Assembly (NCBI GenBank): GCA_913063265.1
Contig: CAJXZG010000029.1
Span: 1 to 51,064 of the forward strand
Origin: an uncultured Prolixibacteraceae bacterium
Lineage (GTDB): Bacteria > Bacteroidota > Bacteroidia > Bacteroidales > Prolixibacteraceae
Direction: 5' to 3'
DNA: 51,064 bases
Made by a program: the position numbers and the translations under genes
Notes under the pieces: model-generated
Databases searched by the model: none
Seen by the model: the letters and a program-made list of their open reading frames with translations, nothing else
Told to the model about the DNA's origin: nothing
Shown: piece after piece, positions 45,638 through 51,064 of the stretch
How positions within the stretch are numbered: position 1 is the first letter of the stretch
Layout: every line of letters begins with the position of its first letter

Positions 45638-45694
45638 GGGAGTCGGACTTACCAAAGTCCGACATTTTATCTCCGACTTTGGAAAGTCGGAGTC
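45638..45694. repeat. compound hairpin of two GTCGGA-type palindromes
   Basis: GTCGGACTTACCAAAGTCCGAC (45642-45663) and CTCCGACTTTGGAAAGTCGGAG (45671-45692) are two separate hairpins, and the left half of the first also pairs with the right half of the second (18 of 21). The two alternative folds overlap. It separates ppa from the convergent M14 gene. Confidence 0.75.
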
Positions 45695-45711
45695 CTTTAG
45701 TTTTTTTGTAA

Positions 45712-47451
45712 CTAAAAAACCCTCCCAACCGGATATCTTTTAAAAGACTTTTCAGCCCACTCAGTATTATTATAAATGTATGCCAACTGGGCACGATGAT
45801 TTTTTGAAAATTCAGGATCGGTCTTTTGTTTTTCCTCAAACTTTTCTTTAAAATCAGGATGTTCTTCCAGATATTTAATTGCATTTTCTTCAAAACCATA
45901 GGAGGAAAAGTATTCTCTTGAATCCAGAATATTGTCAAAAAAGTTCCATTTAAAAAATGAATCTCGTCCTTTTGGTTCCAGCATTTCAATAAGGTATTTT
46001 ACCTTTTTTTGCCTGGTTGGGATTACAAGATCTCCTGCATAATACCTGATTTTTTGAACTTCACTTCTTGTACTTACTTCCTGGTGGAAAAAATGGCCGT
46101 TATAAGGTTTTTCAGGACTTGAATAATCCACGATATAATCTATTTCCACTTCAATAATTGTATCTTTTGCTAATCTGCTAAATTCAATTCCATTCCATTC
46201 AAGTCGGTTAACAACACCTTTCCATGCTTGTGGCAAAATATAATATTTGGGTTTTTTGATCTTATCCGTAGGTTTATAAACATCGAAATATTTAATACGG
46301 GCAGTATAAGGTTTATTCAGGTCGTATCCAAAACGTTCCAACCCCGAGACAGGACTGATTTGTTTGGCATCCACCTCATATCCTCTAAATTCAATTTCCT
46401 GGTATTGGGTGGTATCCAGTTCAAATTTTATTGAATGTGTTTTTGTTGCAATTGTTTCTTCATTTCCCTTCTTTCTGGAATCAATAATTTCATTTGAATT
46501 TTCAGAAGTGAATCTGGCAAGTACTTCTATAAACTGATAAGCAGATTTTACCCTGTCCGGGTAATCTTTGTAAACATGATTTTCTGTCATCATTCCGTAG
46601 CTATTAAAAAGACTTGCATAACCTGAAGAATAACGGGCACTTTCCTGTGTCATTTTTATGCCGCGTTTTGGATCGGGATACATCCAGCTTACATAAGGTA
46701 TCAATTCATATTCACCCTTTTTCATATTTCCAAAAAGAGATGGCAGCATTTTATTACGCAAAAATTTTTCCTGTGTTGGTGGAAACATATCGGGCTGCGG
46801 TGCAATTAAAGTTACGCTGTATTGATGTTGTGAACCGTTTGTTGTGTGTGTATCCAGAAATACATCGGGATCCCATTGTGCAAAAATCCTGTTAAAGTTT
46901 TTGGCGTTTTCTGAGTCGCATTTTACAAAATCACGGTTTAAATCGTAGTTGCCTGCATTTCCCCTGAAACCGGTTTCGTAAGGTGTTGTTTGTCCCGATC
47001 GGTGATAGGCACTTCGATTTAAAACTCCGCCAATGCTGTAAACAGGAATAATTACAATCACCGTGTTATCCAGTATTTCTGAAAGACCATCTTTATTTCT
47101 TAGTATGTTGTCAGCAAATTTCAGGCTGGCATCAATTCCGCAAGGTTCTCCTGCATGAATTCCATTGTTAATCAGCAGTACCGATTTTCCCTGTTGTTTT
47201 ATTTTTACCGGGTCAAATTCATTTTTATTATTTATAACAAAGGTGTGTAATGGTTTTCCACTATCGGTTAAGCCGTTTTCAAGCAAAGTTGCATTTTCGT
47301 AATTGGCATCTAGAACTTTGAACATTTCTATCACCTCATAATAGGTTGGGGTGTAGTTTTGCTCGTATTTTAAATTGAGAAGTGCAGGTTTTTGAGAATA
47401 AACCGAAAAATAGAAAATTGTTGAAAGTATAAATAAAAGTGAAATTTTCAT
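45712..47451 (-). CDS. M14 family zinc carboxypeptidase
   Basis: 579 residues with signal MKISLLFILSTIFYFSVYS. The zinc ligands are His99 and Glu102 in GIHAGEPCG and His202 in FLDTHTTNG, with the substrate-binding region NYDLNRDF (Arg173). The long C-terminal part (about 330-579) is beta-rich and of no named family. It probably trims C-terminal residues from peptides in the periplasm. Single gene, divergent from ppa's terminator side. Confidence 0.9.
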   Translation of the reverse strand: MKISLLFILSTIFYFSVYSQKPALLNLKYEQNYTPTYYEVIEMFKVLDANYENATLLENGLTDSGKPLHTFVINNKNEFDPVKIKQQGKSVLLINNGIHAGEPCGIDASLKFADNILRNKDGLSEILDNTVIVIIPVYSIGGVLNRSAYHRSGQTTPYETGFRGNAGNYDLNRDFVKCDSENAKNFNRIFAQWDPDVFLDTHTTNGSQHQYSVTLIAPQPDMFPPTQEKFLRNKMLPSLFGNMKKGEYELIPYVSWMYPDPKRGIKMTQESARYSSGYASLFNSYGMMTENHVYKDYPDRVKSAYQFIEVLARFTSENSNEIIDSRKKGNEETIATKTHSIKFELDTTQYQEIEFRGYEVDAKQISPVSGLERFGYDLNKPYTARIKYFDVYKPTDKIKKPKYYILPQAWKGVVNRLEWNGIEFSRLAKDTIIEVEIDYIVDYSSPEKPYNGHFFHQEVSTRSEVQKIRYYAGDLVIPTRQKKVKYLIEMLEPKGRDSFFKWNFFDNILDSREYFSSYGFEENAIKYLEEHPDFKEKFEEKQKTDPEFSKNHRAQLAYIYNNTEWAEKSFKRYPVGRVF

Positions 47452-47497
47452 CTGTAAAATTATTAAAGGCTAATGCCTGTATTGGTTTTATAACTTG

Positions 47498-47517
47498 CAC
47501 CGGGCTTCAGCCCGGTG
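47498..47517. repeat. short GC-rich hairpin (CACCGGGCT/AGCCCGGTG)
   Basis: A 9-bp perfect stem with a two-base loop, between the M14 and folA genes. A second weaker GGCT/AGCC unit follows at 47542-47551. Resembles intergenic GGGCTTTAGCCC-type repeats of Bacteroidota; may act as a terminator for the folA side on the minus strand. Confidence 0.65.
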
Positions 47518-47552
47518 TAAAAATACTAAAAAGCTAAATTGGGCTTTAGCCA

Positions 47553-48065
47553 TTAAGTATTAGTTGGTTTACGTTCTAAATTGATGTTAGAATATTCAAA
47601 TCCGTTTTTTTCATCAAACAAATCTTCCCGTTCTTTTTCTTCCCATTCTTCAAAATCAATTTTAGGAAAAAAAACATCGGCTTCAAACGGTTTGTGTACC
47701 AATGTTAGATAGAGTTTTCCTGCCAACGGATAGAATTGTTTGTAAATCATTCCACCGCCGATTACAAAAGCTTCTTTTTCGTCTTTTACTTTTTCAATGG
47801 CTTCATCAATTGAAAAAACCACTTCGCAACCCGGAAAAACATCGTCTTTTTTATCTGTAATTACAATATGTCGGCGATTTGGTAAAGGCCATTTGGGTAA
47901 TGAAAGCAAGGTGTTTCTTCCCATTATCAGGCTGTGTCCGGTTGTAATACTTTTGAAGCGTTTTAAATCTGTAGGAAGATGGAAAAGTAAATCGTTGTTT
48001 TTTCCAATCGCAAAGTTCTCAGCGATGGCAACAATGATGGAAATATTATTGTGAATCATGTTCAT
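47553..48065 (-). CDS. folA: dihydrofolate reductase
   Basis: 170 residues. NADPH-dependent reduction of dihydrofolate to tetrahydrofolate. Motifs are AIGKNNDLLFHLPTDLKRFK, MGRNTLLSLPKWPLPNRRHIVIT and FVIGGGMIYKQFYPLAGKLYLT. The residue equivalent to the usual Trp in LPWHLP is Phe here (DLLFHLP). It is followed at some distance by thyA on the same strand (upstream in transcription), so the folate/thymidylate genes are neighbours. An alternative ATG at 48059 removes two residues. Confidence 0.93.
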   Translation of the reverse strand: MNMIHNNISIIVAIAENFAIGKNNDLLFHLPTDLKRFKSITTGHSLIMGRNTLLSLPKWPLPNRRHIVITDKKDDVFPGCEVVFSIDEAIEKVKDEKEAFVIGGGMIYKQFYPLAGKLYLTLVHKPFEADVFFPKIDFEEWEEKEREDLFDEKNGFEYSNINLERKPTNT

Positions 48066-48068
48066 TTA

Positions 48069-48190
48069 ATTATCAAAATCCAAATTTCAAATAAGTTCCA
48101 AACTTCAATTTCCAAACCTTCCATAAACCCAGTTTGAGATTTGATATTTGGAAATTGAGATTTTTTTATGATTTGAGCATTGGAATTTGT
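48069..48190. repeat. AT-rich inverted-repeat element between folA and thyA
   Basis: Left arm with ATTTCAAATAAGTTCCAAAC and right arm with GTTTGAGATTTGATATTTGG are roughly inverted. Its right end ATGATTTGAGCATTGGAATTTG (48168-48189) is the reverse complement of a segment at 49138-49157 beyond thyA. Confidence 0.6.
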
Positions 48191-48208
48191 CCATTCGTTT
48201 TATAAATC

Positions 48209-49003
48209 TTAAACTGCTACTGTTCCTTTAATATGCGGGTGCGACTGGTAATCTGTCAGTTCAAAATCTTCAAATTTAAAATCGAAAATGTTTTTAACAT
48301 CCGGATTAATTTTCATTGTCGGCAGCGGATAAGGTTCGCGGGTTAATTGAAGTTTGACCTGTTCAATATGATTGGTATAAATATGCACATCGCCAAAAGT
48401 ATGCACAAATTCACCAGGTTCAAGGTCGGTCACCTGAGCCATCATCATGGTAAGTAAAGCATACGAAGCAATATTAAAAGGTACCCCTAAAAATACGTCG
48501 GCACTACGCTGGTATAATTGGCATGATAATTTTCCATCTGCTACATAAAACTGGAATAAAATATGACAAGGAGGTAAATTCATTTCGTTCAGTGCGCCAA
48601 CATTCCATGCACTTACAATATGTCTTCTTGAGTCGGGATTATTATTTATCGAATCAATAACTCCTGTAATCTGGTCGATATGCTGTCCCCCGGTCGATGG
48701 CCAGTTTCTCCACTGGTAACCGTAAATAGGACCTAAATTTCCGTCTTCATCGGCCCATTCGTTCCAGATTCTTACACCATTATCAGTCAGATATTTTACA
48801 TTGGTATCCCCGGCAAGAAACCAGAGCAACTCGTGAATAATGGATTTAAGGTGTAACTTTTTAGTGGTTACCATTGGAAAACCTTTACTTAAATCAAAAC
48901 GCATTTGGTGTCCAAACATACTTATCGTTCCTGTACCGGTGCGGTCCTCCTTTTTTGCGCCTTTTTCAAGGATGGTTTCCAATAAATCTAAATACTGTTT
49001 CAT
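48209..49003 (-). CDS. thyA: thymidylate synthase
   Basis: 264 residues from ATG 49003, identical in length to E. coli ThyA; an earlier ATG at 49051 adds 16 residues of no family character. Catalytic Cys146 lies in [13 protein letters not shown] and the dUMP/folate region is [23 protein letters not shown]. It makes dTMP from dUMP, yielding dihydrofolate for folA downstream. Both sides carry AT-rich repeat arms. Confidence 0.97.
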   Translation of the reverse strand: MKQYLDLLETILEKGAKKEDRTGTGTISMFGHQMRFDLSKGFPMVTTKKLHLKSIIHELLWFLAGDTNVKYLTDNGVRIWNEWADEDGNLGPIYGYQWRNWPSTGGQHIDQITGVIDSINNNPDSRRHIVSAWNVGALNEMNLPPCHILFQFYVADGKLSCQLYQRSADVFLGVPFNIASYALLTMMMAQVTDLEPGEFVHTFGDVHIYTNHIEQVKLQLTREPYPLPTMKINPDVKNIFDFKFEDFELTDYQSHPHIKGTVAV

Positions 49004-49089
49004 CGTGTGTGATTTGCTGCAAAAATAGTTTTTTGATTTTTTCTGAATCAATATTCAGACATTTAAATATCCACAAATGTTTAGAGCTT

Positions 49090-49215
49090 TTAAACGGGAA
49101 ATCTTAAATTCCAAATCCCAATTATCAAAATTCAAATAAATTCCAATGCTCAATCATCTAATTAAAACTTTCATAATTATAAAGTTTGAAATTTGATTAT
49201 TGGACTTTATTTGTT
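49090..49215. repeat. AT-rich inverted-repeat element upstream of thyA
   Basis: Contains TTATCAAAATTCAAATAAAT (also seen as TTATCAAAATCC in the element after thyA) and AAATTCCAATGCTCAATCAT (49138-49157), whose reverse complement occurs at 48168-48189. Right arm has AAAGTTTGAAATTTGATTAT. Confidence 0.6.
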
Positions 49216-49234
49216 TTTTGTTTATTGGAGCTTA

Positions 49235-50041
49235 TTATTCTGTTTTTATTCTTTTACCACACTTTTTACAAAAAACAGCATCGTCGTCATGTCTTTCATT
49301 CATGCAATGCTGGCAAACAAAAGTGTTATGTTTTGTAGAAGGATTAATTAATTCTGAAGTTACAATTCCGGTAGGCACTGCAATAATTGCATATCCCATT
49401 ATCATTACAACGCTTGCAAGAAATTGTCCAAGCGAAGTTTCGGGACTAATATCACCATAGCCCACCGTGGTAAGCGTTACAATTGCCCAGTAAATGCTTC
49501 TTGGAATACTTGTAAAACCGTGCTCTTCACCTTCCACCATGTACATTACTGTACCGATAATTACGACAAGAATAATGATAAGGAAAATGAAAACACTGAT
49601 TTTTTCACGGCTAGACCATAAGGCTCTGCCAAGTATTCGTCCGGCATGTGTGTAACGGGTTAGTTTCATTATTCTGAAAACCCTTAATAGACGAAGCATT
49701 CGAATAACTATCAGACTTTGCGAACCAATAATAAACAAACTTAAATAGGTTGGAATTACTGAAAGGAAATCAATGATTCCGTAAAAACTGAAAATATAAC
49801 GGATTGGTTTTTTGACAATATAAATCCGTAAAAGATATTCAACAGTAAAAATTCCGGTGATTACCCACTCTAAGGGTCTAAGAATATTAAAATATTTATC
49901 TGAAATTGATGGAACACTTTCCAGCAAAACCAGAACTACACTTAGTAAAATTACAACAAGCAAAAGCAGATCGAAGAACTTGCCTGCGGGAGTTTCTGCT
50001 TCGAAAATTATTTTGTAAAGTTTTTCTCTGGTTGAATTCAT
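49235..50041 (-). CDS. voltage-gated-type potassium channel with C-terminal zinc ribbon
   Basis: 268 residues. Six membrane helices: S4-like stretch RMLRLLRVFRIMKLTRY with regularly spaced arginines (about 114-130) and the pore helix with TLTTVGYGDISP (residues 189-200), the potassium selectivity filter TVGYGD. The C-terminal 30 residues have CQHC (243, 246) and CKKC (258, 261), a small zinc ribbon. This domain is not part of the standard Kv-type channel core and might sense redox or metal or bind a partner. Single gene between thyA and ald. Confidence 0.92.
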   Translation of the reverse strand: MNSTREKLYKIIFEAETPAGKFFDLLLLVVILLSVVLVLLESVPSISDKYFNILRPLEWVITGIFTVEYLLRIYIVKKPIRYIFSFYGIIDFLSVIPTYLSLFIIGSQSLIVIRMLRLLRVFRIMKLTRYTHAGRILGRALWSSREKISVFIFLIIILVVIIGTVMYMVEGEEHGFTSIPRSIYWAIVTLTTVGYGDISPETSLGQFLASVVMIMGYAIIAVPTGIVTSELINPSTKHNTFVCQHCMNERHDDDAVFCKKCGKRIKTE

Positions 50042-50086
50042 TCAAAATTTGTTTGTCTAAATATACCAAATAGATGCTAAAACAAA

Positions 50087-50116
50087 AAAGCCTTTCGTTA
50101 AACAACGAAAGGCTTT
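50087..50116 (-). terminator. rho-independent terminator of ald
   Basis: AAAGCCTTTCGTT and AACGAAAGGCTTT form a 13-bp stem with a 4-base loop. On the minus strand a T-rich run (TTTTTTGTTTT) follows. It lies 50 bp after the ald stop. Confidence 0.9.
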
Positions 50117-50165
50117 CAAATGGAATTTGTATATCTTCAATATCAGTCTTTTTTTTATAACATAT

Positions 50166-51064
50166 TTATAAAACTGAGTTAACATCAACATAAGGCAGAT
50201 CAAAGGCTTCTGCTACACCTTGGTATACTACTTTTCCGTCAACAACATTTAATCCTTTCTTCAATGGCTCGCTGTCGATACAGGCTTGTTTCCATCCTTT
50301 TTCTGCAATTTGAATTGCATATGGCAGCGTAGCATTGGTAAGTGCAATGGTTGAAGTACGTGGTACCGCACCCGGCATGTTTGCCACACAATAATGCAGA
50401 ACATCATCAATCATAAAAGTTGGATCTGCATGTGTTGTTGCTTTTGTAGTTTCAAAACAACCTCCCTGGTCAACGGCAACATCAACCAAAACAGTTCCCG
50501 GACGCATGGTATTCAGCATGTCACGGGTAACCAAATGTGGAGCTTTTGCTCCCGGAATAAGAACTGCGCCAATAATAACATCGTTGTATTTAACTGCCTC
50601 ACGAATGTTATATTCGTTGCTCATCATTGTTTTAACATTGGCCGGCATAATATCGTCGAGATAACGCAGACGTTTTAACGAAACATCCATAATGGTAACG
50701 TCTGCTCCCAGTCCGGCTGCCATTTTTGCAGCTTCGGTTCCTACAATTCCACCACCAATAATCAGCACATTTGCCGGAGGTACTCCAGGTACTCCTCCAA
50801 GAAGTACGCCAAAGCCACCATAAGTTTTTTCAAGGTATTTAGCACCTTCCTGAACCGACATCCGTCCTGCTACTTCACTCATTGGAATCAGCAAAGGAAG
50901 AGACCGGTCTGGTAATTCTACGGTTTCGTATGCCAAACAAATTGACTTATTTTCAATCATTGCATTGGTTAATTCTTCTCCGGATGCAAAGTGAAAATAG
51001 GTATATAAAATCTGGCCCTTTTTGATTAACTTATATTCAGGTTCAATGGGTTCTTTTACCTTAA
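50166..51064 (-). CDS. ald: alanine dehydrogenase, 5' end outside the window
   Basis: The frame runs to the window edge; the first ATG in the window (50960) is internal, because in-frame [13 protein letters not shown] precedes it. The visible 299 residues hold the Rossmann motif [44 protein letters not shown] and [20 protein letters not shown], all standard for NAD-dependent alanine dehydrogenase (alanine to pyruvate and ammonia). About the first 70 residues are missing. A strong terminator follows. Confidence 0.93.
   Translation of the reverse strand, partial: KVKEPIEPEYKLIKKGQILYTYFHFASGEELTNAMIENKSICLAYETVELPDRSLPLLIPMSEVAGRMSVQEGAKYLEKTYGGFGVLLGGVPGVPPANVLIIGGGIVGTEAAKMAAGLGADVTIMDVSLKRLRYLDDIMPANVKTMMSNEYNIREAVKYNDVIIGAVLIPGAKAPHLVTRDMLNTMRPGTVLVDVAVDQGGCFETTKATTHADPTFMIDDVLHYCVANMPGAVPRTSTIALTNATLPYAIQIAEKGWKQACIDSEPLKKGLNVVDGKVVYQGVAEAFDLPYVDVNSVL

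Noticed and set aside
45624-45989. 121-codon minus-strand frame overlapping the end of the M14 gene
   Set aside because: It runs in another frame of the M14 coding region and through the intergenic hairpins; no family character.
1-51064. CRISPR arrays, insertion sequences, integrases, phage genes
   Set aside because: None seen; repeats found are short palindromes and not regularly spaced, and no transposase or recombinase is encoded.

Overview
The window looks like chromosomal core of an AT-rich member of the Bacteroidota, most likely a marine or anaerobic Marinilabiliales/Prolixibacteraceae-type organism (inference from gene content, not a database match). Support comes from TAnnTTTG-type promoters, the near absence of Shine-Dalgarno sequences, a type IX secretion C-terminal sorting domain, Bacteroidota-typical families (DUF4251, DUF5060, a DUF6057-like protein) and many carbohydrate-active enzymes. 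There is no phage, insertion sequence, CRISPR array or integrase.

Layout. 1-2007: end of a sugar-degradation locus (CBM9-like protein cut by the window edge, then a family-10-like glycosidase). 2352-3709: methylglyoxal synthase, a palindromic repeat, then a queuosine-precursor transporter preceded by a preQ1-I-like sequence. 3939-7912: DUF4251 protein, a large membrane protein with a TPR-like C-terminal half, and a translationally coupled beta-propeller lipoprotein carrying a CxxCH heme motif. 7917-16561 (minus): glycosyltransferase, two large secreted glycosidases, YifB/ComM ATPase and a secreted GH5 with an inserted domain. 16678-27522 (mostly minus): DUF58 protein, thioredoxin, DnaE, HIT protein, GreA, a small membrane protein, a Rieske-like lipoprotein (plus strand), AhcY and RecQ. 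27729-30875 (plus): TatC, LptB, tRNA-Glu(UUC), S20 and RadC. 30894-37735 (plus): a tight seven-gene operon with two polysaccharide deacetylases, a FemAB-like transferase, an AMP-forming ligase, an acyl carrier protein and two GNAT-like proteins. 37745-51064: Upp, an orphan efflux adaptor, aspartate kinase, aldo/keto reductase, S9 peptidase, pyrophosphatase, M14 carboxypeptidase, DHFR, ThyA, a voltage-gated-type potassium channel and alanine dehydrogenase (cut by the window edge).

The best candidate for an undescribed system is the operon at 30894-37735. It has the deacetylase + FemAB + acyl ligase + ACP combination known from exosortase-A/exopolysaccharide loci of Proteobacteria, but no exosortase is visible. 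It probably activates an amino or fatty acid on a carrier protein and transfers it to a surface glycan. Second-tier items are the CxxCH propeller/membrane-protein pair, a Rieske-like lipoprotein with replaced histidine ligands, a GH5 whose barrel is split by about 130 residues, and a three-copy family of 46-bp double palindromes (TTCACC-N-GGTGAA) whose mismatches are all G-U pairs on the minus strand.
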